This document shows, piece after piece, positions 7,363-15,011 of a DNA stretch of 26,014 bases. The notes under the pieces are model-generated. The model was given only the letters and a program-made list of their open reading frames with translations. It was not told the DNA's origin and ran no database searches. How positions within the stretch are numbered: the first letter of the stretch is position 1; each line of letters begins with the position of its first letter. A program made the translations under genes and the position numbers. This stretch comes from UBA2266 sp964406945 (GTDB lineage Bacteria; Planctomycetota; Phycisphaerae; Sedimentisphaerales; Anaerobacaceae), in contig CAYOTO010000044.1 of NCBI GenBank assembly GCA_964406945.1, forward strand, positions 1-26,014. Direction: 5' to 3'.

Positions 7363-8004
7363 TCAGAAGATGGTTTTGCGTCTGCCTTCCCGATACAGTC
7401 CCTTCTGATCTATATATGCAGCCACTTTTTTGTCGAGCATTCCGCCGACGTCGTGGCCTGCGGCGACTCGTTTGCGAATTTCGGTGCTGCTTATATCGAT
7501 TAAAGGGGTTTCAATTATGTTTTCGTTAAGGCGTCTGACCCGTTCAAGGCCCCATAACTGTTCGTACCTGGAATAATCGGGCTTTTCGCAGCCGGCGCGG
7601 TACATGGTCGTAATCAGGCATTCATCTATTAACTCCTCGATTTTGTACCAGTGCTGCAGATCTCCGACGGCATCTGCGCCGATCAGCCAGTGCAGCGTCG
7701 TATCAGGTCCGTATAATTTGCGAAAGTGCCTCACCGTGTCCAGAGTGTAGCTGGGCGCCGGCCTCTTCAATTCATAATCGCTTATTGCGAATTCCTCGCG
7801 CTCTTCGATTGCGAGCGAAATCATTGTGTACCTGTCTTCATCACTGGCGCCCGGCAGAAAACCTTTGAGTGGTGATCTTTTCGCGGGAATAAAAACTACT
7901 TTGTTCGCTTGCAATTGTCGTGCCGCCGAGGCCGCCACTTCCGTGTGCGCGAGATGAACGGGGTCGAATGTGCCGCCGAACAGTGCTGATCTTTTCTTTT
8001 TCAT
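7363..8004 (-). CDS. nadD: Nicotinate-mononucleotide adenylyltransferase
   Basis: NadD transfers AMP from ATP to nicotinate mononucleotide, making deamido-NAD in NAD synthesis. The 213-residue sequence has the nucleotidyltransferase start GGTFDPVHLAH (10-20) with its HxxH signature, LIGADAV in the middle, and ISSTEIR near the C-terminus, all typical. ATG at 8004 fits the family N-terminus, although no convincing Shine-Dalgarno precedes it. It stands alone: hypB converges on one side and a long non-coding region lies on the other. Confidence 0.94.
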   Translation of the reverse strand: MKKKRSALFGGTFDPVHLAHTEVAASAARQLQANKVVFIPAKRSPLKGFLPGASDEDRYTMISLAIEEREEFAISDYELKRPAPSYTLDTVRHFRKLYGPDTTLHWLIGADAVGDLQHWYKIEELIDECLITTMYRAGCEKPDYSRYEQLWGLERVRRLNENIIETPLIDISSTEIRKRVAAGHDVGGMLDKKVAAYIDQKGLYREGRRKTIF

Positions 8005-8283
8005 ACAAAAACTAACAACCGGATTGTGGATAAACTAACCTGCCAACTCAAGGTGGATTTTAGCGTTGACTTCAAAAGAAACACAAAAAAAATAAAAAAT
8101 TTTCAATTGTGTTTAACAGCCTCGCCGAATAAAGTGACGATTCTGTTCTGTTGAATTGCCTGCGACATCATCGAACGGTGATATTTGTCCCGGCATTGCC
8201 AATTGCTGCTAATCAGCTTAGAAGGGCGTTTTTTTGAAGGTTTCAGCAGGTCGTGACGCATTGTCGTTTGCCCATTGCGCCTG

Positions 8284-8369
8284 TGTGTCACACAAAGGGC
8301 CGCCGGTCAACTCCGATAAATACAGGCTTTCCACTATTACCAGGGCTACGTGACACAAAAAATGTGTCA
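8284..8369. repeat. TGTGTCA heptamer cluster, including a perfect dyad
   Basis: TGTGTCA occurs at 8284-8290. TGACACA (8351-8357) and TGTGTCA (8363-8369) form a perfect inverted pair around AAAAA. A related TTGACAC spans the -35 hexamer at 8434-8440. The spacing and symmetry suggest binding sites for a dimeric regulator of the gene at 8517. The motif is not a clear match to CRP (TGTGA/TCACA) or FNR (TTGAT/ATCAA) half-sites. Confidence 0.5.
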
Positions 8370-8433
8370 AGAATTGGTTAACCGTTGGACGATAAAAAAA
8401 TGCAACGACGGTATTAATTTTTCGAATAATATA

Positions 8434-8461
8434 TTGACACTTTTTACTGATAGCATAGTGT
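8434..8461 (+). promoter_or_regulatory. Promoter of the lysine-rich protein gene
   Basis: A perfect -35 TTGACA lies at 8434-8439, followed after 16 bases by TAGTGT at 8456-8461, which keeps the most conserved -10 positions (T1, A2, T6). Transcription would start near 8468, leaving a leader of about 50 bases before the strong Shine-Dalgarno. Confidence 0.5.
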
Positions 8462-8516
8462 TGAAGTAATGTTAAGGAAAACAATGTTCTAAACACGCCA
8501 TAAGGAGGTGACATCT

Positions 8517-8693
8517 ATGGCTAAAAAGAAGAAAGCAAAGAAGAAGGTAGCGAAGAAGAGGGCCACGAAGAAGAAAGCGGCGAAGAAGAAAAAGACCGCG
8601 AAGAAGAAGACCAAGAAGAAAGCAAAGAAAAAAGCTACGAAGAAAAAAGCCAAAAAGAAAGCGAAAAAGAAAACGGCCAAGAAGAAAAAATAG
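8517..8693 (+). CDS. Lysine-rich histone-H1-tail-like small basic protein
   Basis: This 58-residue protein contains only six residue types: 38 Lys, 12 Ala, 5 Thr and one each of Arg, Val and Met. It consists of lysine runs of two to four separated by Ala or Thr, beginning MAKKKKAKKKV. There is no globular domain. AAGGAGGTGA (8502-8511) is a near-perfect Shine-Dalgarno eight bases before ATG at 8517; a GTG start at 8508 would overlap it and is less likely. The composition resembles histone H1 C-terminal tails and the lysine-rich parts of bacterial H1-like proteins such as chlamydial Hc2. Inference: a nucleoid or RNA-binding condensing protein, likely made at high level given its strong promoter, ribosome site and terminator. 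The frame is not a chance repeat, because it has its own start signals and terminator. Confidence 0.85.
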   Translation: MAKKKKAKKKVAKKRATKKKAAKKKKTAKKKTKKKAKKKATKKKAKKKAKKKTAKKKK

Positions 8694-8734
8694 AGATCTA
8701 CGCAAACGATCTCACGAAGATCAGTTCGAATCAT

Positions 8735-8774
8735 AAATGGAAGATTTCCGTACGCCGGAGTCTTCCATTTTTTT
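8735..8774 (+). terminator. Intrinsic terminator of the lysine-rich gene
   Basis: AAATGGAAGA (8735-8744) pairs perfectly with TCTTCCATTT (8761-8770), and an inner CCG/CGG pair shortens the loop. An unbroken run of seven T (8768-8774) follows. The structure begins 42 bases after the stop codon. A smaller GATCT/AGATC hairpin lies between the stop and this terminator. Confidence 0.88.
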
Positions 8775-8856
8775 ATTCAGCGCGGTTCCCTCGCCGTTTC
8801 AGCGTAAGCACATGGATTCCCGCACCCGGTCCCAATTCATGGGTTAGGCTTTACTC

Positions 8857-8884
8857 TTGAAATTGACGGAACTTGCCGTATAAT
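8857..8884 (+). promoter_or_regulatory. lysA promoter
   Basis: TTGAAA (8857-8862) and a perfect TATAAT (8879-8884) are separated by 16 bases. This is the strongest sigma-70-type match in the window. Transcription would start near 8891, giving a leader of about 66 bases. I see no lysine riboswitch, which would need far more leader than this. Confidence 0.7.
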
Positions 8885-8956
8885 AGCCGCCTTTCGAAAG
8901 GTCTGGAGTCGCTCGCGTGCCGGACCGATATTATTATCACTTATAAAGAGAAGGCT

Positions 8957-10234
8957 ATGGATTCATTTATTTACAAAGACGGAAAGCTTAACGCCGAAGC
9001 GGTCGGCGTCGATAAGATCGCAGCCGAAGTCGGTACTCCCGCCTACATCTACAGCAAAGCCACGTTTGTTGACCACCTCACCAAGATCCAAAAAGCCTAC
9101 AGTGAGCTTGACACGCTTATTTGCTATTCAGTCAAAGCCAGCGGCAACATCAACATTCTTAAGTTCCTTGCCGAAAACGGCAGCGGTTTCGACATCGTAA
9201 GCGGAGGTGAACTCTACCGTGCGCTGCAGGCCGGTGCGGACCCGGCAAAAATAGTGTACGCCGGAGTCGGAAAGACGGACACGGAAATCCTCGAGGCACT
9301 CGACGCGGGCATTGCGTACTTCAACATAGAATCCGAGGCCGAACTCAACAATCTGATCACTCTTGCCCGGCAGGCGGATCGAAAGACCAAAGTCGCGCTG
9401 CGAGTGAATCCCGATGTGGAGTACAAGACGCACAAATTCACGGCAACCGGCCAGAGTGAAACTAAATTCGGCGTCGACATCGAGAGAGCACTCGAAGTAT
9501 TCGACCGCTACGGTGATAATTCGCATGTCGATCTCTGTGCAATACACGTTCACCTCGGCAGCGGAGGCAAGACGATAGATCCTTTTGTGAACGCAGTTGA
9601 GAAGATTCTGCCGGTCATCGATAAGCTCAGAAGCCGCGGTCATCGAATCGAAGCTCTTGATCTTGGCGGCGGATACGGTGCTGACTATACTTCCGACTCG
9701 GTTCCTTCGGCCGAGCAGTATGCTTCGGGCATCGTTCCGCTGCTTCGCAACAGGGATTTGAGACTGATTCTCGAACCCGGCAAGAGCATCTGCGCCAACG
9801 CCGGTATACTCCTAACCCGTGTTCTTTACACCAAGACCGGCGGAGAAAAGGAATTCGTCATCGTGGACGCGGGGATGAACGACCTGATCCGCCCCTCGCT
9901 GTACTCGGCATTTCATTTTATCTGGCCCGTGGCCGTCGACTCCAATTTCGTGCCCGAACATCGCGATGAGGATCTCAGAATGGAAGGAACAAGGGTCGTC
10001 GATGTTGTGGGTCCGATCTGCGAAGGCGCCGACTTCCTCGCCAAAGACCGCGCTTTGCCGCCCGTAAAACGCGGCGACCTGCTGGCGGTATTTACCGCAG
10101 GTGCGTACGGGTTCACGATGGCAGGCAATTATAACGCACGGACGCGCGTCCCTGAGATTCTCGTGGACGGCGACAGGTTTTCGACGATCAGAAGGCGTGA
10201 AACCTACGAGGATCTGGTGGCTCCGGAACGATAG
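8957..10234 (+). CDS. lysA: Diaminopimelate decarboxylase
   Basis: LysA makes L-lysine from meso-diaminopimelate with PLP, the last step of the DAP pathway. The 425-residue protein is a fold-type III alanine-racemase-like barrel. PLP Lys60 lies in CYSVKASGN. HVHLGSGG, a glycine-rich LDLGGGYG phosphate-binding loop, EPGKSI, the active-site GPICEG and C-terminal GAYGFTMAGNYNAR follow. The usual CES motif reads CEG here, a mild variation. ATG at 8957 is preceded by AGAAGG and matches the family N-terminus; the frame extends upstream across the promoter and is not coding there. It is monocistronic as far as seen. It follows a very lysine-rich protein gene, but a terminator separates them and I infer no functional link. 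Confidence 0.95.
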   Translation: MDSFIYKDGKLNAEAVGVDKIAAEVGTPAYIYSKATFVDHLTKIQKAYSELDTLICYSVKASGNINILKFLAENGSGFDIVSGGELYRALQAGADPAKIVYAGVGKTDTEILEALDAGIAYFNIESEAELNNLITLARQADRKTKVALRVNPDVEYKTHKFTATGQSETKFGVDIERALEVFDRYGDNSHVDLCAIHVHLGSGGKTIDPFVNAVEKILPVIDKLRSRGHRIEALDLGGGYGADYTSDSVPSAEQYASGIVPLLRNRDLRLILEPGKSICANAGILLTRVLYTKTGGEKEFVIVDAGMNDLIRPSLYSAFHFIWPVAVDSNFVPEHRDEDLRMEGTRVVDVVGPICEGADFLAKDRALPPVKRGDLLAVFTAGAYGFTMAGNYNARTRVPEILVDGDRFSTIRRRETYEDLVAPER

Positions 10235-10236
10235 CA

Positions 10237-10310
10237 GCAACAACGAGAGAGAGTTTTTTGCGGGTGCGATGTTTCAATATGCTCAAGCAAAAGGTCTGAA
10301 CCGTTGTTGC
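10237..10310. terminator. Nested dyad between convergent lysA and accC
   Basis: GCAACAACG (10237-10245) and CGTTGTTGC (10302-10310) are perfect 9-base inverted arms. Inside them TTTTGC (10256-10261) pairs with GCAAAA (10287-10292). The block fills the space between the two stop codons, so it may act as a bidirectional transcription end. It lacks the classic hairpin-then-U-tract form, so intrinsic termination is uncertain. Confidence 0.4.
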
Positions 10311-10321
10311 CCTCAATAACC

Positions 10322-11659
10322 TCACATAACCCGTTCGACAAAGCCCGTGTCGATTTTGCTTTTGACGAAAAGCTTGTGTGATAGAATATCCAGGCAGGCC
10401 GGTATGGTCGTTTTCAGAGGTTGGACCTCGAATTCCCGCAGCGCGCGTTTCATTGTGGCAATCGCTTCTTCGCGGGTCGGCTGGTGTACGATAATCTTGG
10501 CGATCATCGAATCATAATAGGGTGAAACCGTCCAGCCCTGGCAAACGTGTGTATCGACCCGCACCCCGGGACCACCCGGCGGGTTGTAGAGTTCAATCCG
10601 TCCCGGGCAGGGTGCGAAGTTGTTGTCGGGGTCTTCCGCATTGATCCTGCATTCTATAGACACGCCATTGTGTTCGATATCCCGCTGATCCAGGTCAATC
10701 TTCTCTCCGCCGGCGATTCGCAACTGCCATTTTATGAGATCATGCCCGGTTACCATCTCGGTAACGCAGTGCTCGACCTGAATGCGCGTGTTAGCCTCTA
10801 TGAAATAGAAGTCGTTGTTCTTGTCGACCAGAAACTCCACGGTCGCCGCGCTGTGATATTTAGCGTGCTTAATCAATCGAAGCGCGGCCTCGCACAATTT
10901 GGCCCGGTCTCGTTCGCTCAGCACCGGGCAGGGCGACTCCTCGATCATCTTCTGGTGCCGCCGCTGGACCGAACAGTCTCTTTCATAGAAATGCAGTCCG
11001 TTGCCTGCCTTATCCGCCATGACCTGTACCTCGACGTGGCGCGGTTCGATTATGAATTTCTCCATGTAGACGCTGTCGTCACCAAAAGCCGCATTTGACT
11101 CAGCTTTTGCCGAATCGAACGCCGAACGCAGACCGACATCATTGTGAACGACCCGCATTCCGCGGCCGCCGCCGCCGGCAGCGGCTTTGATTATCACCGG
11201 ATATCCGATCTTTTTGGCAAGTTTGAGTGCTTCGGCTTCGTCCTTTAACTCGCCTTCGGAGCCGGGCACGACAGGTACCTTGGCATCGCGTGCGAGCTTT
11301 CTCGCCGCCACTTTGTCGCCCAGCAGCCGCATCGCTTCGACCGGCGGACCGACGAACATTATGCCGCAATCCCGGCATATCTGGGCAAAATTGATGTTCT
11401 CGGCAAGAAATCCGTAGCCAGGGTGAATAGCCTCGGCATCAGTTACTTCGGCCGCACTTATAATCCGCGGAATGTTAAGATAACTCGAGGCGCAGTCTGC
11501 AGGTCCGATGCACACGGCCTCATCCGCGATTCGCAGATACGGGGCCTCTCTGTCCGCTTCCGAGTAGACGGCCACGGATTCGATCCCCATCTCCTTACAG
11601 GCGCGAATAATGCGCAGTGCTATTTCACCTCGGTTTGCGATTAAAACTCTCGAAAGCAT
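10322..11659 (-). CDS. accC: Acetyl-CoA carboxylase biotin carboxylase subunit
   Basis: AccC carboxylates the biotin of AccB using bicarbonate and ATP, the first half-reaction of malonyl-CoA synthesis. The 445-residue protein begins MLSRVLIANRGEIALRI, then shows HPGYGFLAEN, the ATP-grasp glycine loop AAAGGGGRGMR, the HVEVQV strand, and the metal and active-site segment FIEANTRIQVEH. The usual FIEMNTR has Ala for Met, which looks conservative. ATG at 11659 is the family start; the 56 upstream in-frame codons overlap accB and are not AccC. It lies 35 bases after accB, a standard accBC pair. The carboxyltransferase genes accA and accD are not in the window. Confidence 0.96.
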   Translation of the reverse strand: MLSRVLIANRGEIALRIIRACKEMGIESVAVYSEADREAPYLRIADEAVCIGPADCASSYLNIPRIISAAEVTDAEAIHPGYGFLAENINFAQICRDCGIMFVGPPVEAMRLLGDKVAARKLARDAKVPVVPGSEGELKDEAEALKLAKKIGYPVIIKAAAGGGGRGMRVVHNDVGLRSAFDSAKAESNAAFGDDSVYMEKFIIEPRHVEVQVMADKAGNGLHFYERDCSVQRRHQKMIEESPCPVLSERDRAKLCEAALRLIKHAKYHSAATVEFLVDKNNDFYFIEANTRIQVEHCVTEMVTGHDLIKWQLRIAGGEKIDLDQRDIEHNGVSIECRINAEDPDNNFAPCPGRIELYNPPGGPGVRVDTHVCQGWTVSPYYDSMIAKIIVHQPTREEAIATMKRALREFEVQPLKTTIPACLDILSHKLFVKSKIDTGFVERVM

Positions 11660-11694
11660 AGTTTGCTTCTCGCTCAGGTCTATCGAAATGCAGG

Positions 11695-12177
11695 CTATTC
11701 GGGACGAACCTTGAACAGAGGCTGCCCGTATTCGACCGCCTCGCCGTTCGAGCAGAGCACCTCCACGATGGTTCCACTGGTCTCGGCTTTGATTTCGTTC
11801 ATCACTTTCATCGCCTCGATGATGCACACGACCGTAGACGGTTCTACGCTTGCGCCCACATCCACGAAGGGATCGCTGTCCGGACTGGGGGTTCCGTAGA
11901 AGGTGCCCACAATAGGCGATTTGATCTCGACAAGTCCTTCGTCCTGGCCACCGGCCGCATCTACTTCGGCTGCAGCAGGCGATACACCGCCGGTAACAGG
12001 CGCCGGAACCCCGCCGGCGGGGAAAACACCGCCGGTCACAACAGGCGGCTGCGGTCCGCTGCGTTTAAGTACGAGTTTCTCGTCTCCATGCTTGATTTCC
12101 ACCTCGACGAGATCGTTCGCCTTCATTATCGCTATAAGCTCGTTTATGCGTTTGATATCCTGGTCTTTTTCCGACAT
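11695..12177 (-). CDS. accB: Biotin carboxyl carrier protein of acetyl-CoA carboxylase
   Basis: AccB carries the carboxyl group on biotin between AccC and the carboxyltransferase. The 160-residue protein has an N-terminal helical part, a Pro/Gly/Val/Ala-rich flexible linker (about 42-78), and a C-terminal biotinyl domain with IKSPIVGTFY and the biotinylation motif EAMKVMN, where Lys124 is modified. ATG at 12177 has AAGGAAG five bases upstream. Two in-frame ATGs further upstream are less likely because they lack this site. It is first in the accB-accC operon, transcribed from a promoter at about 12231-12258. Confidence 0.95.
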   Translation of the reverse strand: MSEKDQDIKRINELIAIMKANDLVEVEIKHGDEKLVLKRSGPQPPVVTGGVFPAGGVPAPVTGGVSPAAAEVDAAGGQDEGLVEIKSPIVGTFYGTPSPDSDPFVDVGASVEPSTVVCIIEAMKVMNEIKAETSGTIVEVLCSNGEAVEYGQPLFKVRPE

Positions 12178-12230
12178 CGACGCTTCCTTTCTTTGCCGGC
12201 GCATAGCAGCGTCCAGCATTACAGGCCACA

Positions 12231-12258
12231 AGTATACGCACGCCCGGTCCATTTGCAA
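12231..12258 (-). promoter_or_regulatory. accB-accC promoter
   Basis: On the - strand, TTGCAA (12253-12258) and TATACT (12231-12236) are separated by 16 bases. The start would be near 12224, leaving a leader of about 45 bases. The 17-base flank and -35 start are identical to those in front of tRNA-Ala, which supports both calls. Confidence 0.6.
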
Positions 12259-12270
12259 CCATTTTTGCCC
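12254..12270 (-). repeat. Shared 17-base upstream promoter element, copy 2
   Basis: This is the second exact copy of GGGCAAAAATGGTTGCA on the - strand; the first is at 1360-1376. Sequence similarity stops abruptly on both sides apart from a loosely similar GTGYG before each -10. The shared block is therefore a defined element, not part of a longer duplication. Confidence 0.6.
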
Positions 12271-12412
12271 CTGAATACGTACGTAACCTCCGCTTGAACG
12301 CCGGAAAATCCGGAATTTCCCACTTCTTCGCCATAAGTTCTTTTCTTATCGGCAATTTCTGCTATGTTCTCAAACGGGCTTTTGCCCGATGTACTGCATG
12401 CGAGGAACAACT

Positions 12413-14287
12413 ATGAGCCAAAAAGATGCATTTGACGGCATACTTGCCCGTGGAGTTGTCATAGGCGACGGCGCCATGGGAACCATGCTCTACCAGCGTG
12501 GGGTGTTCATTAACACCTGTTTTGACGAATTGAACCTTATAAAGCCCGATCTGGTGGCCGGAATTCACGCCAGCTACGCCGAAGCCGGGGCCGATTTTGT
12601 CGAAACCAATACTTTCGGGGCTAACGAGTTCAAGCTGTCGCGATACGGTCTTCGTGAAAAAGTGCGTGAGATCAACACCTCGGCCGTTCAGATCGCCCGC
12701 GGCGCTGTTCCACAGGATACTCTGATTGCCGGGGCTATGGGCCCGCTCGGTGTTGAATTCACCGAATTTGGCGGACTGTCGCAGGAACGTGCGGGCGATG
12801 CGTTTCGTAGTCAGGCAAGGGCACTGCTGAATGCGGGGGTCGATTTTCTGCTGCTGGAAACTTTCTGCAATACCGACGAACTCCTGGTTGCGGTTGCGGT
12901 TGTCGAAGATCTTACGGATTTGCCTATAGTCGCCCAGTTATCGGTAAATGAGAACAATGAAACGATATACGGCCGGCCGTTGGACGACTCTATTGCGCGT
13001 GTAGCCGCTCTCGATGCGGTAGCCGCGGTAGGACTGAATTGTTCGCAGGGCCCGTCGGAAATGCTCACCGGCCTGGAAATCATCCGCAAAATCACCGACA
13101 AGCCGGTTTCAGTGCAGCCCAATGCGGGCATGCCCAGGCAGGTTGAGAACCGCACGCTTTACATGTGCACCCCCGAATATATGGCCGAGTACGCCAAGCG
13201 TTTCTACGAAAAGGGCGCCTCGATCATAGGCGGTTGTTGCGGAACCACGCCCGATCACATCAGAGAAATCGCCCGCGCGGTACGTGCGGTCGACAAAGCA
13301 GCGTCGAAGCCGCCTCAGGCAACAGCAAGCCTGAAACCGACCGCCGAACGGGCCAGGCCCGGCGCCGAACCCAAACCGCTGGGCGAAAAATCGGCTTTCG
13401 GAGCGAAACTCGTCGCCGGCGAACCCGTAACTGCCATCGAAATAACTCCACCCCGGGGGCTCGGGATTGAGCCGATCATTCAAAAAGCCAAACTTTGCGC
13501 CGAACATGGGGTAGACGCTATTAACATTCCCGATGGCCCACGTGCAAGCTCGCGCATGTCTCCCATGGTTACCGCCATTCGCATCCAACAGGAGGCCGGA
13601 ATTGAGTCAATCCTGCATTTCTGCTGCCGGGACCGCAATCTTATCGGAATGCAGTCGGACTTGCTCGGGGCCGCCGCTATAGGCCTCAAGAACATGCTCA
13701 TAGTCACAGGCGACCCGCCCAAAATGGGCGAATATCCGCAGGCTACGGGTGTGTTCGACATGGATTCGATTGCGCTGACCGCTGTCCTCAATAATCTCAA
13801 CAGAGGATTGGACATAGGGGGCAACGCAATTACGCCCGGGACCGCCCTGACCATCGGCGTCGGAGCAAATCCCGTGGCGGCGGACTTCGATCGCGAAATT
13901 GAGAGATTTCGCCAGAAAGTTATCGCCGGAGCAGAGTATGCCATCACACAGCCCGTCTTCGAACCGGAAATGCTTTTCAGGTTCCTCGATGCAATAGAAG
14001 ACTTTCGAATACCGGTTGTTGCCGGGATCTGGCCTTTCACCAGCTTCAAAAATGCTGAATTCATGGCAAATGAAGTACCCGGAGTAGTCGTGCCCGACGC
14101 AATACTGAAGCGCATGAGCACTTTCGAAACGAAGGCCGAATCCCGCGCACTCGGCATCGAGATCGCCCGGGAGATGACTGATCGAATCAGCGACAGAGTG
14201 GCCGGATTCGCGGTAAGCGCTCCGTTCGGCAATGTTAAGATCGCTATGGCCGTTCTGGGCAAAATGGAACCCGAAGATACATTCTGA
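12413..14287 (+). CDS. Fused homocysteine S-methyltransferase / methylenetetrahydrofolate reductase
   Basis: The 624-residue protein joins two enzymes of the methionine cycle. Residues 1-295 form a homocysteine-binding methyltransferase barrel with GDGAMGTML and the zinc ligands Cys210 (GLNCSQGP) and Cys275-Cys276 (GGCCGTTP). A Pro/Ala/Lys-rich linker covers about 296-326. Residues 330-624 are a MetF-type FAD barrel (TAIEITPPRG, LIVTGDPPK, ITQPVFEPEM, GIWPF). The layout matches the YitJ-like bifunctional family. It has no cobalamin-binding or MetH activation domain, so it may supply homocysteine methylation from another methyl donor or pair with a separate corrinoid protein. ATG at 12413 follows GAGGA. 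A CGGGC/GCCCG hairpin (12375-12388) precedes it, and no SAM or cobalamin riboswitch fits upstream. thyX follows after 22 bases. Confidence 0.92.
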   Translation: MSQKDAFDGILARGVVIGDGAMGTMLYQRGVFINTCFDELNLIKPDLVAGIHASYAEAGADFVETNTFGANEFKLSRYGLREKVREINTSAVQIARGAVPQDTLIAGAMGPLGVEFTEFGGLSQERAGDAFRSQARALLNAGVDFLLLETFCNTDELLVAVAVVEDLTDLPIVAQLSVNENNETIYGRPLDDSIARVAALDAVAAVGLNCSQGPSEMLTGLEIIRKITDKPVSVQPNAGMPRQVENRTLYMCTPEYMAEYAKRFYEKGASIIGGCCGTTPDHIREIARAVRAVDKAASKPPQATASLKPTAERARPGAEPKPLGEKSAFGAKLVAGEPVTAIEITPPRGLGIEPIIQKAKLCAEHGVDAINIPDGPRASSRMSPMVTAIRIQQEAGIESILHFCCRDRNLIGMQSDLLGAAAIGLKNMLIVTGDPPKMGEYPQATGVFDMDSIALTAVLNNLNRGLDIGGNAITPGTALTIGVGANPVAADFDREIERFRQKVIAGAEYAITQPVFEPEMLFRFLDAIEDFRIPVVAGIWPFTSFKNAEFMANEVPGVVVPDAILKRMSTFETKAESRALGIEIAREMTDRISDRVAGFAVSAPFGNVKIAMAVLGKMEPEDTF

Positions 14288-14309
14288 TACACCTGGCGGA
14301 AGTGAGTTA

Positions 14310-14942
14310 ATGGATCACCAAACGAACAATATTTCGAAATCGGAACTGGCCGTCGAATTACTGGCGATTACCCCCGATCCGGAAAAAGTGATAGAACAGG
14401 CAGGGCGAACCTGCTATTTGAGCTTCGACAGAATGGACGACGACTCCGAGACAGAATTTGTACGCCGGCTTATAAAGATGGGCCACGATTCACCCCTGGA
14501 ACATGCGTATGCAACGTTCCGCATCAAGAACTGCTCCCGTGCGATGACCCATCAACTGGTTCGCCACCGTCTGATGGCTGTTTCACAGCAGTCCCAAAGG
14601 TATGTCAACGAGAATGCTTTTGCCTACGTGGTGCCCGAGACGATCGAGGCTGAGTTTGTGGACGATTACCATGCCGACATGGAAATAATACGCCGAATGT
14701 ACCGCAAGTGGCGAGACAGGGGCCTGAGGAAAGAAGACGCCAGGTTCGTTTTGCCGAATGCCTGCACGAGCGAAATTGTCGTAAGCGCGAATTTCCGTGA
14801 ATGGCGCCACATCTTCAAAATCCGCACCAGTCCAAAGGCACAGTGGGAAATCAGAAGGGCGTCTCTGCTGATGCTCGAGGAACTCCGGCGGCATGCCCCG
14901 AACTGCTTTGCGGACATTACTTGCGCCCGGGATAAGCGATAA
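14310..14942 (+). CDS. thyX: Flavin-dependent thymidylate synthase
   Basis: ThyX methylates dUMP to dTMP using methylenetetrahydrofolate and reduced FAD, without making dihydrofolate. The 210-residue protein carries the signature RHR at 85-87 followed seven residues later by Ser95 (RHRX7S). Conserved SPLEHA and a C-terminal RTSPKAQWEIR segment are also visible. ATG at 14310 has GGAAG seven bases upstream; in-frame codons upstream overlap the previous gene and are not ThyX. Its partner gene draws on the same methylenetetrahydrofolate, so the pair partitions one-carbon units between methionine and dTMP. The next gene converges 43 bases downstream. Confidence 0.95.
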   Translation: MDHQTNNISKSELAVELLAITPDPEKVIEQAGRTCYLSFDRMDDDSETEFVRRLIKMGHDSPLEHAYATFRIKNCSRAMTHQLVRHRLMAVSQQSQRYVNENAFAYVVPETIEAEFVDDYHADMEIIRRMYRKWRDRGLRKEDARFVLPNACTSEIVVSANFREWRHIFKIRTSPKAQWEIRRASLLMLEELRRHAPNCFADITCARDKR

Positions 14943-14962
14943 TGGACGGCATGAACAGATTG

Positions 14963-15011
14963 CAACGGTGTTCCCGGAAGACCCGCTACAGGACTTCCAG
15001 GCACACCGTTG
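14963..15011. terminator. Long nested dyad at the convergent thyX / phosphatase ends
   Basis: CAACGGTGT (14963-14971) and ACACCGTTG (15003-15011) are perfect 9-base arms. Inside them GGAAG (14976-14980) pairs with CTTCC (14994-14998), with a CC/GG step between. The structure starts 20 bases after the thyX stop and overlaps the last codons of the opposing gene. It could end thyX transcription, although no T-tract follows on either strand. Confidence 0.45.

Larger units (their letters stand above)
8005..8516. other. 512-base intergenic region with an A/T-rich block and heptamer repeats
   Basis: No gene is supported here. Next to nadD is an A/T-rich block (about 8078-8110) that may carry the nadD promoter, though no consensus is clear. 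The right half contains repeated TGTGTCA/TGACACA heptamers and the promoter of the lysine-rich gene. Short frames in the middle lack ribosome sites and recognisable products. Confidence 0.7.

Noticed and set aside
12290..12412. Possible SAM or cobalamin riboswitch before the methyltransferase-MTHFR fusion
   Set aside because: The leader is short and shows only one small CGGGC/GCCCG hairpin. The conserved cores of these riboswitches are absent.
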